The notes: generated by a model from the letters alone, not told the origin. A stretch of DNA of 64,000 nt from Xanthomonas sp. DAR 80977 (GCF_041240605.1 NZ_CP162487.1:2487001-2551000), one strand, 5' to 3'; positions 53,368 through 61,186 are shown, counted from the first letter of the stretch. Translations and numbers: made by a program.

Positions 53368-53643
53368 TCACTGCTTGACGCTGGACGGATAGCCCGCGTC
53401 TGCGGTTGCCTTGGTCAGCTTCTGCACGCTGGTCTTGGCATCGTCGAAGGTGACGACCGCTTGGCGTGTCTCGAAAGTCACGTCAACTTTGCTGACGCCT
53501 TCGACCTTGGAAATCGCCTTCTTGACAGTGATCGGGCAGGCGGAGCAGGTCATGCCCGGTACGGACAGCGTGACGGTCTGGGTGGCGGCCCAGACGGGGG
53601 CAACAACGGCGGCGAGGGCGAGGGAGGCAAACAGTTTCTTCAT
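53368..53643 (-). CDS. merP: MerP, periplasmic mercury-binding protein
   Basis: The 91-residue protein has a signal peptide (LFASLALAAVVAPVWA) and a heavy-metal-associated domain with GMTCSACP (Cys33, Cys36 of the precursor). It passes Hg(II) to MerT. It lies between merT and merA in the usual order. Confidence 0.96.
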   Translation of the reverse strand: MKKLFASLALAAVVAPVWAATQTVTLSVPGMTCSACPITVKKAISKVEGVSKVDVTFETRQAVVTFDDAKTSVQKLTKATADAGYPSSVKQ

Positions 53644-53655
53644 GGTGAACTCCGA

Positions 53656-54006
53656 TCAGTAGAAAAATGGCATGACGTAGGGAAATCCGAGCGCGACCAG
53701 AACCAGCGCGGCCACGATCCAGAAAATGAGCTTGTAAGTAGCTCGCACTTGGGGAATCGCGCAGACCTCACCCGGTTTGCAGGCCGCTGCCTGCCGGTAG
53801 ATGCGCCGCCAGGCGAAGAACAACGCCACCAGCGCCACGCCGATAAAGATGGGGCGATAGGGATCCAACACCGCCAAGTTGCCGATCCAAGCGCCGCTGA
53901 ACCCCAAGGCGATCAGAACCAACGGCCCGAGGCAGCAAGCCGAGGCGAGGATGGCGGCAAGCCCTCCAGTGAAGAGCGCGCCGCGCCCGGTTTTTGGTTC
54001 AGACAT
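53656..54006 (-). CDS. merT: MerT, inner-membrane mercuric ion transporter
   Basis: The 116-residue protein has three TM helices, the cysteine pair Cys24/Cys25 in the first ([10 protein letters not shown]) and Cys76/Cys82 in the cytoplasmic loop ([11 protein letters not shown]). It moves Hg(II) to MerA. The ATG at 54006 is preceded by an AAAGGACAAG ribosome site. First gene of the mer structural operon. Confidence 0.96.
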
Positions 54007-54041
54007 GCGCTTGTCCTTTCGAATTGAAATTGGATAGCGTA

Positions 54042-54072
54042 ACCTTACTTCCGTACTCATGTACGGAGTCAA
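54042..54072 (-). promoter_or_regulatory. mer operator-promoter (PmerTPAD) with MerR dyad
   Basis: Read on minus: -35 TTGACT (54067-54072) and -10 TAAGGT (54042-54047) are separated by 19 bases, the long spacer that MerR must distort. The MerR dyad TCCGTAC-TCAT-GTACGGA (54050-54067) fills the spacer. This is the Tn501 arrangement. Confidence 0.95.
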
Positions 54073-54077
54073 GCGAT

Positions 54078-54512
54078 ATGGAAAACAATTTGGAGAACCT
54101 GACCATTGGCGTTTTCGCCAAGGCGGCCGGGGTCAATGTGGAGACCATCCGTTTCTATCAGCGCAAGGGCTTGTTGCTGGAGCCTGACAAGCCCTATGGC
54201 AGCATCCGCCGCTATGGCGAGGCGGATGTAACGCGGGTGCGCTTCGTGAAATCAGCCCAGCGGCTGGGCTTCAGCCTGGATGAGATCGCCGAGCTGCTGC
54301 GGCTGGAGGATGGCACCCATTGCGAGGAAGCCAGCAGTCTGGCCGAGCACAAGCTCAAGGACGTGCGCGAGAAAATGGCTGACCTGGCGCGCATGGAGGC
54401 CGTGCTGTCTGAGTTGGTGTGCGCCTGCCATGCGCGAAGGGGGAACGTTTCCTGCCCGCTGATCGCGTCACTACAGGGTGGAGCAAGCTTGGCAGGTTCG
54501 GCTATGCCTTAG
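54078..54512 (+). CDS. merR: MerR, mercury-responsive regulator
   Basis: The 144-residue protein has an N-terminal MerR helix-turn-helix ([24 protein letters not shown]), a dimer helix and the three Hg-binding cysteines Cys82, Cys117 and Cys126. It represses, then activates, the divergent merTPADE promoter. It is divergent from merT by 71 bases and ends a few bases inside the right inverted repeat. Confidence 0.97.
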
Positions 54513-54545
54513 CGTGCTTTATTTTCCGTTTTCTGAGACGACCCC
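54508..54545. repeat. Right inverted repeat of mer transposon
   Basis: 38-bp repeat ending TTTTCTGAGACGACCCC, complement of the left end with one mismatch. Followed directly by the TTTTT target duplication. Confidence 0.95.
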
Positions 54546-54546
54546 T

Positions 54547-54586
54547 TTTTTAGCGGCTAAAACGCTACGCCCCTCAAGTGTCAATG
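54547..54586. promoter_or_regulatory. KorB operator plus RK2-type iteron, right copy of the inverted 40-bp repeat
   Basis: TTTAGCGGCTAAA (54549-54561) is the KorB operator; on minus, TGACACTTGAGGGGCGT spans 54567-54583. The block is the inverse of 45293-45332. The transposon's TTTTT duplication overlaps its left edge. Confidence 0.85.
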
Positions 54587-54593
54587 GACTGAC

Positions 54594-54639
54594 GTTGTAT
54601 GTTGTATGTTGTATGTTGTAGCGCGCTACAACATACAAC
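54594..54639. repeat. GTTGTAT heptamer repeats ending in a palindrome
   Basis: GTTGTAT occurs three times in a row (54594-54614), followed by GTTGTA. The final part forms GTTGTATGTTGTA-GCGCGC-TACAACATACAAC (54608-54639), a 13-base-arm palindrome. A centromere-like or repressor site is possible; no binder is known. The rest of the gap from 54640 to 54891 holds one iteron and a poor hairpin (GGCGCCACTTTTTTTGGCGC, about 54668-54687), no gene. Confidence 0.7.
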
Positions 54640-54766
54640 AGTTCTATTCGGTGCCACGGTCACATATGGCGCCACTTTTTTTGGCGCGCCCACCAAGCTG
54701 CAGCATCGTCATTTTCGGCGAGGCTGGCCATTGTCTCCGTTCCGACGATTGCGGCCGGCTGAGCAT

Positions 54767-54783
54767 TGACTCTTGAGGGGCAG
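54767..54783 (+). repeat. Third RK2-type iteron, diverged
   Basis: TGACTCTTGAGGGGCAG differs from the iteron consensus mainly at one base (TGACTC for TGACAC). Single and separated from the other two. Confidence 0.7.
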
Positions 54784-54891
54784 CAAGCTGCCAGGCAATC
54801 TTTCGGCCCTCTTTTTGGCGTTCAACTTTTCCGTGGTGCTGAATCTGAGTGGTGCCTATCGCGGTTTCGATAGACGTGCTTGCGTCACTCG

Positions 54892-54988
54892 CTTCATGTC
54901 AACCAGTTTGGCCAATTATTGGAATGTTGCGCAGGCTGCCAATCCGTAACCTTCGGAGTAGTTCAGTTGATAACGGAGGTTTACGGAC
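54892..54988. promoter_or_regulatory. Control region before traK, copy B of the duplicated block
   Basis: About 97 bases from CTTCATGTCAACCA to GGAGGTTTACGGAC before the traK ATG, matching 46626-46722. The minus strand keeps the start of the divergent HTH gene (VDMK) but then stops within 13 codons, showing the block was copied with a gene fragment. It gives traK an excellent ribosome site. Confidence 0.8.
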
Positions 54989-55276
54989 ATGGCGACAAAG
55001 ATTGAACAGGAACTGGCCGCGCGGCTCATGCGCGCGCAGCAAACCGGGCGGCTGAAGCGGAAGGACTTCTTGCCCGCGTTCATGGCGGCGCGCTCGGACG
55101 TGATGGAAGCAATGGCCGCAGGCTTTGCGCTAAAGATCATCTGGGAGCACATGCACGAGATCGGGCGCATTCCGTTTCGCTATGAGACTTTCCTGAAGTA
55201 CGTCCATCGGCACATCACCAACGCGCCGGCTGGTTCCGAAAATCCCATAACTCAACCGCAACAAGCGGCGGAATGA
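54989..55276 (+). CDS. traK: TraK, oriT-binding relaxosome accessory protein
   Basis: The 95-residue protein resembles RP4 TraK over FLPAFMAARSDVMEAMAAGFALKIIWEHM and IPFRYETFLKYVHRHI. TraK wraps the leading side of oriT and helps TraI nick. RP4 TraK is 134 residues; here the basic C-terminal tail is shorter. It is followed by the oriT gap and traJ. In RP4 traK runs away from oriT; here it runs toward it, an inverted placement. Confidence 0.88.
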   Translation: MATKIEQELAARLMRAQQTGRLKRKDFLPAFMAARSDVMEAMAAGFALKIIWEHMHEIGRIPFRYETFLKYVHRHITNAPAGSENPITQPQQAAE

Positions 55277-55569
55277 ATCGCTGCGATACGCAAATGGATC
55301 GCTGCAAGCGCACGGAAACCATGCGGAAACCGGCTATTACTGTTCATTTTCGCGCTGTTGCGTTCCAAACGTGCGGTTTCCGCGAAAGATTTGCGGTGCC
55401 GGACGAGGACTTTCCTTGGAGTAATCAACGCCGTTATGCGGGCAGGATGTGTGAAGTAGGCCCACCCGCAAGCGGGTTGTCCTTCTTCACGTCCCCTTAT
55501 TCGCGCCGGGGGCGCTCAACGGGGCATCCTGCTCTGCGAGGCTGCCGGCTACCGCCGGTTGGAGAATGA
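55277..55569. other. oriT, RP4/RK2 type
   Basis: On the minus strand the region reads ...GGGCCTACTTCACACATCCTG^CCCGCATAACGG..., close to RP4 nic (TTCACCTATCCTG^CCCGG). The nick would lie between 55443 and 55442 on minus. The TraJ-binding imperfect palindrome GTGAAGTAGG...CCTTCTTCAC is at 55451-55490, with an inner hairpin ACCCGC-AA-GCGGGT. The traJ-side block (TCTGCGAGGCTGCCGGCTAC, 55533-55552) also matches RP4. The match to RP4 is from memory. No gene is in this gap. Confidence 0.88.
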
Positions 55570-55941
55570 ATGGACGACGAGAAGAGAGTCACGCGGAAGA
55601 GCAGCCCGCCCATCAAGGTGTACTGCCTTCCCGAAGAGCGTGAACTGATCGAGGCGAACGCCAAGAGGGCGGGGATCAGCGTTGCGCGCTACCTGCGCGA
55701 CGTGGGCCAGGGCTACCAGATCAAGGGCGTCATGGATTACGAGTACGTGCGCGAGCTGGTGCGCGTGAATGGCGACCTTGGCCGGCTAGGCGGCTTGCTC
55801 AAGCTTTGGCTCACCGACGACCCGCGCACAGCCCGCTTCGGCGATGACACGATCCTCGCTCTGCTGGGTCGGATTGAGGCCACCCAGGACGAAATGAGCC
55901 GGCTCATGAAGTCGGTAGTGCAGCCGAGGGTCGAATCATGA
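55570..55941 (+). CDS. traJ: TraJ, oriT-recognition relaxosome protein
   Basis: The 123-residue ribbon-helix-helix protein matches RP4 TraJ closely: TRKSSPPIKVYCLPEERELIEANAK, VGQGYQIKGVMDYEYVREL and RLGGLLKLWLTDDPRTARFGDDTILALL. TraJ binds the oriT palindrome and brings the relaxase TraI. In RP4 the next gene is traI; here it is absent and trbJ follows after 264 bases. Confidence 0.95.
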   Translation: MDDEKRVTRKSSPPIKVYCLPEERELIEANAKRAGISVARYLRDVGQGYQIKGVMDYEYVRELVRVNGDLGRLGGLLKLWLTDDPRTARFGDDTILALLGRIEATQDEMSRLMKSVVQPRVES

Positions 55942-56036
55942 GAGTTTTAGCCGCTAAATTGCGGCGTGCTGCACGCGACACAAACCTCTTCCGGGCCGCC
56001 GGCCTGGCCGTTATCAACACTTGGGAGGACGCATAA
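55938..56036 (+). other. 32-codon frame at the traJ-trbJ junction
   Basis: An ATG overlapping the traJ stop (ATGA) opens a 32-codon frame (MRVLAAKLRRAARD ... INTWEDA) that reads through a KorB operator. The overlap resembles a coupled start where traI would be, but the residues do not match TraI. It may be a junction remnant of the deletion. A second part of the gap, to 56205, holds no gene. Confidence 0.3.
55946..55958. promoter_or_regulatory. KorB operator after traJ
   Basis: TTTAGCCGCTAAA, the 13-base KorB site, five bases after the traJ stop codon (55939-55941). Confidence 0.85.
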
Positions 56037-56205
56037 GGCCAGAGACACCCATAAGGGCCGAGAACAGAAACACTGAAGTCCGGGCCTCAGTGCCAAGGGC
56101 GATACCGATTAGCTAGTGGCGTAGCTCTTCGATGAAACCTTGCCGTGGGCAAGCGCGAGCTTGGTCAAGGCATTGCCTTCCTTTCATCGAATGGAGATTG
56201 CGACC

Positions 56206-56973
56206 ATGAAGCACGTCCGTTTTTTAGCGGCTAAAACCGCGCTCGCCGCCGTTCTGGCCGGCAGCATCGTCATCACGCCTGTGCAGGCGGGTATCCCCGT
56301 CATCGACGGCACCAACCTGTCGCAGAACATCATGACGGCCATCGAATCGGTGGCTCAAACGCTCAAGCAAATTGAGCAGTACAGCACCCAGCTCCAGCAG
56401 TATCAGAACCAGCTCCAGAACACGATGGCTCCGGCAGCCTATATCTGGGATCAGGCGCAGTCCACCATCAATGGGCTGATGAACGCCGTCAACACGCTGG
56501 ACTACTACAAGACGCAGCTCGGCAGCCTGGACAGCTACATCAGCAAGTTCCAGGACGTGAACTACTACAAGGGGTCACCGTGCTTCTCGGCTACTGGCTG
56601 CTCGGCCGCCGAATTGGCCGCCATGAACAACGTGCGGCAGCTCGCCAGCCAGTCGCAGAAGAAGGCCAACGATGCGTTGTTCAAGGGCTTGGACAAGCAG
56701 CAATCGAACCTGACGGCCGACGCGGCGACGTTGCAGCGTCTCCAGTCGGCCGCGCAGGGTGCGACCGGCCAGATGCAGGCCATCGGCTACGCCAACCAGC
56801 TCGCCAGCCAGCAGGCCAACCAGCTCTTGCAGATTCGTGGCCTGCTGATCGCGCAGCAGAACGCGATGGCAACCAAGATGCAGGCCGACGCCGACAAGGA
56901 AGCCCAGCAGGCGGCAGCGGCCGCACAACTGCGCCAGGGCAGCTACCGGGCCAGCCCGGCGCGCACCTGGTAA
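56206..56973 (+). CDS. trbJ: TrbJ, VirB5-like mating-pair component
   Basis: The 255-residue protein has a signal peptide (LAAVLAGSIVITPVQA), then long coiled-coil helices (TLKQIEQYSTQLQQYQNQLQ). TrbJ is the VirB5 homologue of the IncP Tra2 region. The ATG at 56206 has GGAG ten bases upstream. A KorB operator lies inside its signal-peptide codons. trbK follows by nine bases. trbB-trbI, normally upstream, are missing. Confidence 0.92.
   Translation: MKHVRFLAAKTALAAVLAGSIVITPVQAGIPVIDGTNLSQNIMTAIESVAQTLKQIEQYSTQLQQYQNQLQNTMAPAAYIWDQAQSTINGLMNAVNTLDYYKTQLGSLDSYISKFQDVNYYKGSPCFSATGCSAAELAAMNNVRQLASQSQKKANDALFKGLDKQQSNLTADAATLQRLQSAAQGATGQMQAIGYANQLASQQANQLLQIRGLLIAQQNAMATKMQADADKEAQQAAAAAQLRQGSYRASPARTW
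56223..56235. promoter_or_regulatory. KorB operator within the 5' end of trbJ
   Basis: TTTAGCGGCTAAA inside codons 6-10 of trbJ (FLAAK region). In IncP plasmids KorB sites inside genes also occur. Confidence 0.8.
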
Positions 56974-56982
56974 GGGGGATTC

Positions 56983-57210
56983 ATGAAAGCAATCAAGGCT
57001 CTGTCCTTGGCCTCGGCCGCCCTCGTGGCGGCCTTGGTCGCCGGCTGCGACAACAAGCCGGCCACGGCCCCCATGCCGGAAGTGAACGACGAGAACTGCA
57101 AGCCCGAGAACATCGCCAAGATCGAGGACAAGGGCGTCCAGCAGGCTTTTTCGTCGCTGTGCTTGCGTCGTGGTGGGGATTTCAAGCCCAGCCCGAAACG
57201 CGAATGGTGA
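56983..57210 (+). CDS. trbK: TrbK, entry-exclusion lipoprotein
   Basis: The 75-residue protein has a lipoprotein signal with lipobox LVAGC (Cys22). TrbK blocks entry of related plasmids into the cell. It retains the family CKPENI...CLRRGGDFKPS pattern with a second and third cysteine. It sits between trbJ and trbL as in RP4. Confidence 0.9.
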   Translation: MKAIKALSLASAALVAALVAGCDNKPATAPMPEVNDENCKPENIAKIEDKGVQQAFSSLCLRRGGDFKPSPKREW

Positions 57211-57220
57211 GGTGCTGACG

Positions 57221-58939
57221 ATGAGAATGCCAGCCAATCTAAAAACCCTCGCCCTGCCGCTGTTCGTCTGGCTGGCGTTCTTCGCGGTCGATGCCCACGC
57301 GGCCATCGACAACGCCGGCGTGTTCGATAGCGTGCTGGATCGCTACCAGGCCGCCGCGAGCGGCTGGGCCGGTGTCATCACCACGGCCGCAACCTGGCTC
57401 TTCTGGACGCTGGTTGTGATCTCGATGGTCTGGACGTTCGGCATGATGGCCTTGCGCAAGGCCGACATTGGCGAGTTCTTCGCGGAGTTCGTCCGCTTCA
57501 CGATCTTTACCGGCTTCTTCTGGTGGGCGCTGACCAACGGCCCTAACTTCGCCTCGTCCATCTATGCGTCGTTGCGGCAGCTCGCCGGCAACGCGACGGG
57601 CCTGGGCAATGCTCTGTCGCCCTCGGGCATCGTGGACGTGGGCTTTGCGATCTTCGACAAGGTGATGGATCAGTCCTCGGTGTGGTCGCCGGTGGACAGC
57701 ATGGCCGGCATCCTCATGGCCGTGGCGATCCTGGTCATCCTGGCCCTGGTCGGTGTGAATATGCTTCTGCTGCTCGCGTCGGGCTGGGTGCTCGCCTACG
57801 GCGGCGTGTTCTTCCTCGGCTTCGGTGGTTCGCGCTGGACTTCCGACATGGCGATCAACTACTACAAGGTCGTCCTGGGCGTGGCCGCGCAGCTCTTCGC
57901 AATGGTGCTCCTGGTGGGCATCGGCAAGACCTTCCTCGATGACTACTACTCGCGCATGAGCGCCGGCATCAGCCTCAAGGAAATGGGCGTGATGCTGATC
58001 GTCGTCATCATCCTCTTGGCGTTGGTCAACAAGATTCCGCCGCTCATCGCCGGGATCATCACCGGCGCGAGCGTGGGCGGTGCCGGCATCGGCCAGTTCG
58101 GTGCAGGCGCTGCGTTGGGTGCCGCAGGCATGGCAGCAGCAGCGGCCGCGACCGGCGGCGCCGCTCTGGCCGCCGGCGCAGCCTCGGCCGCCGGTGGTGC
58201 CTCTGCCGTCATGGCCGCCTTCTCGAAGGCCAATGAGAACGTGTCGGCAGGCACGGACGTTATGTCGGCCTTCTCGGGCGGCGGCAGCTCGGGCGGCGGT
58301 GCGGGCGGCGGCGGCGACGCCGGCACCGGCAGCACGCCCTTCGCTCAGGCTGCGGGCTTTAGCGGCAGCTCCGGCGGTGGCTCTTCGTCGGGTGGCGGCA
58401 GCCCCTCGACCGGCAGCAGCTCGGGCAGCTCGAAGGGCGGCGATAAGGGCGGCGGCAAAGCCGACGCCGGCGGCCAGGGCAGCAGCTCGACGGCCAGCAC
58501 CGGCAGCAGTGCCGACAAGGCCGCCAAGAACGAACCCAAGCCCGCCGGCGGGGCAGGGCAAGGGCAGCAGGCCGCACCGGGCAGCACCGGCCCCGGCTTG
58601 CTCGCATCGGCCGCATCGGCCCTCGGCACGGCCGGCCGCATCGCCGCCGACGCCGGCGCGAACTTGGCGAAGGGAACCGCCGATGTTGCCAAGGCCAAAG
58701 CCGCGAGCCTGCGCGAAGCCGCAGCCGAGCGGATCGCCGACACCACTGGCGGAAAGATCGCCGCCGCGATCAAGGCGCAAGGAAGCGGCACGGCCGAGAA
58801 CATCGACGTGCCCGACCAGCAGCCCGCGCCGAGCTTCGGCGACAACAGCCTGGCAGGCGGCCCCGCCGATGCCGATCCCGAGTCCGAAGTAGCTGCGTTC
58901 GCCAACCGCGAGCAAGGCCGCGACGGCACAACTGCGTAA
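57221..58939 (+). CDS. trbL: TrbL, VirB6-like polytopic protein
   Basis: The 572-residue protein has about six to seven TM helices between residues 20 and 330 (for example NMLLLLASGWVLAYGGVFFLG) and a long Gly/Ser/Ala-rich C-terminal tail (about 335-570) of low complexity. TrbL is the VirB6 homologue, an inner-membrane channel component. It is somewhat longer than RP4 TrbL, mainly in the tail. The ATG at 57221 lies ten bases after the trbK stop. Confidence 0.92.
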   Translation: MRMPANLKTLALPLFVWLAFFAVDAHAAIDNAGVFDSVLDRYQAAASGWAGVITTAATWLFWTLVVISMVWTFGMMALRKADIGEFFAEFVRFTIFTGFFWWALTNGPNFASSIYASLRQLAGNATGLGNALSPSGIVDVGFAIFDKVMDQSSVWSPVDSMAGILMAVAILVILALVGVNMLLLLASGWVLAYGGVFFLGFGGSRWTSDMAINYYKVVLGVAAQLFAMVLLVGIGKTFLDDYYSRMSAGISLKEMGVMLIVVIILLALVNKIPPLIAGIITGASVGGAGIGQFGAGAALGAAGMAAAAAATGGAALAAGAASAAGGASAVMAAFSKANENVSAGTDVMSAFSGGGSSGGGAGGGGDAGTGSTPFAQAAGFSGSSGGGSSSGGGSPSTGSSSGSSKGGDKGGGKADAGGQGSSSTASTGSSADKAAKNEPKPAGGAGQGQQAAPGSTGPGLLASAASALGTAGRIAADAGANLAKGTADVAKAKAASLREAAAERIADTTGGKIAAAIKAQGSGTAENIDVPDQQPAPSFGDNSLAGGPADADPESEVAAFANREQGRDGTTA

Positions 58940-58956
58940 CCAAGGAGAGTCCAACC

Positions 58957-59544
58957 ATGAAGAAGAAACTGTTTGCCCTGGCCGCCCTCGTGGCAGCCCT
59001 CGGATCGACCGCCGGCACGGCCAGCGCGCAAGACGTGCTGACCGGCGACACGCGCCTGGCCTGCGAGGCGATCCTGTGCCTGTCGTCGGGCACGCGCCCG
59101 AGCGAATGCACGCCGTCGCTGTCGCGGTACTTCAACATCACGAAGCGCAAGCTGTCGGACACGATCCGCGCCCGCCTGAACTTCCTCCAGCTTTGCCCGG
59201 TGGCGAGCCAGACGCCGGAAATGCAGTCGCTCGTGTCGGCGATCTCGCGCGGCGCTGGCCGTTGCGACGCGCAGTCGCTGAACTCGACGTTGGTGATGTG
59301 GACGGGCGGCTACGACGATGGGCGCACGTACATCAGCAACCAGTTGCCTGACTACTGCGGGGCCTACACCGGCCACGCCTACACCGACTTCGCCAGCAGC
59401 GGCACGCTGCCGCGCTATGTCGGGACGCCAGAGCGGGGCGGGTATTGGGTCGAAGCGCGCGACTATGACCGCGCCTTGGCCGAGTACAACGAACGCATCC
59501 GGCGCGAGGACGAAGAGCGCCGCCGTCAGTCCTGGCTGAACTGA
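58957..59544 (+). CDS. trbM: TrbM, secreted IncP Tra2 protein
   Basis: The 195-residue protein has a signal peptide (LAALVAALGSTAGTASA) and six or so cysteines in the mature part (CEAILCLSSGTRPSECTPSL, CPVASQ, DYCGAY). In RP4 TrbM is not strictly needed for transfer. The mature part probably is a disulfide-bonded periplasmic protein. trbN follows by 13 bases. Confidence 0.93.
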   Translation: MKKKLFALAALVAALGSTAGTASAQDVLTGDTRLACEAILCLSSGTRPSECTPSLSRYFNITKRKLSDTIRARLNFLQLCPVASQTPEMQSLVSAISRGAGRCDAQSLNSTLVMWTGGYDDGRTYISNQLPDYCGAYTGHAYTDFASSGTLPRYVGTPERGGYWVEARDYDRALAEYNERIRREDEERRRQSWLN

Positions 59545-59557
59545 GGGAGGGGAGGGC

Positions 59558-60193
59558 ATGCCGTTCTTCGCCGATCTGCCGCCGCAGCTCCAGGAGCGCG
59601 TCGTCTGCTCGATCTCGGCCGCCGTCAAGTACGAGGTGCCGGTCAACATCGTGTTGGCCGTCGCCGAGAAAGAGGGCGGCAAGCCGGGCCAGTGGGTGCG
59701 CAACTCGAATGGCACGCATGACGTTGGCCCGATGCAGTTCAACACCGCGTACCTGGGCGACCTGGCCCGATACGGCATCACGGCGAACGATGTGGCGGCT
59801 GCCGGCTGCTACTCGTTCGACCTGGCCGCCTGGCGGCTGCGGATGCACATCCGCAACGACAAGGGCGACCTCTGGACGAAGGCGGCGAACTACCACTCGC
59901 GCACGCCGCAGTACAACGCGGTGTACCGGGCCGACTTGATGCGCAAGGCGTCGAAGTGGGCCGATTGGCTCGAAGCTCGGTTCGTCACGCTTGACGTGAC
60001 GAAGGCCGGGGCCACGCCCTCGACGCCCAGCCAGCCCGCGACGGTGGCCCAGCGGGCGACGCCGGCGGCCAGGCCGGCACCAGCACCCCAGCAGGCCGCC
60101 CCAGCGGCCGCAGCAGCTCGCAGCGTGTCGGTGGCCGGCTACGTGCCCCGCACGGTGTCTTTCAACACTTCACGCGAGGGGTCGGCCGAGTAG
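59558..60193 (+). CDS. trbN: TrbN, lytic transglycosylase
   Basis: The 211-residue protein has an SLT-type lytic transglycosylase domain (NIVLAVAEKEGGKPGQ with the catalytic Glu, VGPMQFNTAYLGDL) and an Ala/Pro-rich tail (about 155-200). It has no obvious signal peptide, as usual for TrbN. It opens the peptidoglycan for the transfer channel. Confidence 0.92.
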   Translation: MPFFADLPPQLQERVVCSISAAVKYEVPVNIVLAVAEKEGGKPGQWVRNSNGTHDVGPMQFNTAYLGDLARYGITANDVAAAGCYSFDLAAWRLRMHIRNDKGDLWTKAANYHSRTPQYNAVYRADLMRKASKWADWLEARFVTLDVTKAGATPSTPSQPATVAQRATPAARPAPAPQQAAPAAAAARSVSVAGYVPRTVSFNTSREGSAE

Positions 60194-60207
60194 GCCGGCT
60201 CTTCCGA

Positions 60208-60220
60208 TTTAGCGGCTAAA
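60208..60220. promoter_or_regulatory. KorB operator before trbO
   Basis: TTTAGCGGCTAAA one base before the trbO ATG, so it also overlaps the leader where a ribosome site would be. Confidence 0.85.
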
Positions 60221-60221
60221 C

Positions 60222-60488
60222 ATGGACAAATTCCACGCCTTCATGATGCGGTACACGCTGGGCGTCGGCCGGTTGCTTCAAGCCTATTGCAAGTGGGCGG
60301 AAGGACAGGCCAAGAACCAGCTCGATTTGCTTCTGCTGGGCCTCGGCCCGATCTTCGCCTTGGGCCTTCTGCTGTGGGCGCTGCCGGCGTGGATCGGCAA
60401 GCCCATCGCCTTCGTGCTCTCACTGCCAGCGCTCTACATCATCTTCCTGGTGCTGCGCGCCTACGCGATTCGCGGGGGCCGGCGCTGA
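60222..60488 (+). CDS. trbO: TrbO, small IncP Tra2 membrane protein
   Basis: The 88-residue protein has two hydrophobic segments (LDLLLLGLGPIFALGLLLW and IAFVLSLPALYIIFLVL). Function unknown; order and neighbours match RP4 trbO. Its stop overlaps the trbP ATG by one base (TGATG). Confidence 0.85.
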   Translation: MDKFHAFMMRYTLGVGRLLQAYCKWAEGQAKNQLDLLLLGLGPIFALGLLLWALPAWIGKPIAFVLSLPALYIIFLVLRAYAIRGGRR

Positions 60489-61186
60489 TGAAGGCCCTGC
60501 GGATTCCTGATGGAACCGTCGAAGCGTTGAAGTGGCTCGCACTGGTTCTCATGACCGGCGATCACGTCAACAAGTACCTGTTCAACGCGACGCTGCCGGT
60601 GCTGTTCGAGGCCGGCCGCGTGGCGCTCCCCCTTTTCGTGTTCGTCCTGGCCTACAACCTGGCCCGGCCGGGCACGCTCGAACGCGGCGTGTACGGCCGC
60701 ACCATGTCGCGCCTGGCGATGTTCGGCGCGCTGGCCTCCGTGCCCTTCGTGGCCCTCGGCGGCCTGTACGCCGGTTGGTGGCCGCTCAACGTGATGTTCA
60801 CGCTGCTGGTCGTCACGGCCACGGCTTACCTGGTCGAACGTGGCGGCAAGCTGCACCTGGCGGCCGCCGGCGTGGTGTTCCTGGTCGGCGGCAGCTCGGT
60901 CGAATATTGGTGGCCGGCCGTGGCTTTCGGCCTGGCGGTGTGGTCGTACACGCGCCGGCCGAGCTGGGCCGCCGCGGCGGTCGCGGTGCTGGCCTGCGCG
61001 GCCCTGTGGTTCGTCAATCGCAACCTGTGGGCCTTGGCAGCCCTGCCGGTGCTCTTCCTGGCCTCGCGGGTGGATGTGCGCGTGCCGCGCCTGCGCTGGG
61101 CCTTCTACGCCTATTACCCGCTGCACCTGGCCTCGCTCTGGTTGATCCGCATCCCCATGAGCAAGGCCGGCTACCTGTTCTTCTGA
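60488..61186 (+). CDS. trbP: TrbP, TraX-family acetylase
   Basis: The 232-residue polytopic protein of the TraX family starts MKALRIPDGTVEALKWLAL and has about eight TM helices with MTGDHVNKYLF and FYAYYPLHLA. TrbP of RP4 matures the pilin by cyclisation or acetylation-related processing together with TraF (TraX of F acetylates pilin). No TraF is seen in the window. Confidence 0.88.
   Translation: MKALRIPDGTVEALKWLALVLMTGDHVNKYLFNATLPVLFEAGRVALPLFVFVLAYNLARPGTLERGVYGRTMSRLAMFGALASVPFVALGGLYAGWWPLNVMFTLLVVTATAYLVERGGKLHLAAAGVVFLVGGSSVEYWWPAVAFGLAVWSYTRRPSWAAAAVAVLACAALWFVNRNLWALAALPVLFLASRVDVRVPRLRWAFYAYYPLHLASLWLIRIPMSKAGYLFF

Noticed and set aside
55525..55532. ATCCTG|C on the plus strand as a second nic site
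   Set aside because: The stretch is part of the conserved traJ-proximal block of RP4 oriT (as its complement AGCAGGAT), not beside the TTCAC arm. The nic with correct flanks is on minus at 55443.
55273..55569. 98-codon frame across the oriT gap
   Set aside because: It covers the nic and palindrome and has no homology; conservation here is at the DNA level.
55938..56036. 32-codon frame as a traI remnant
   Set aside because: The start overlaps traJ as traI would, but the residues do not resemble the TraI N-terminus; listed only as a junction frame.
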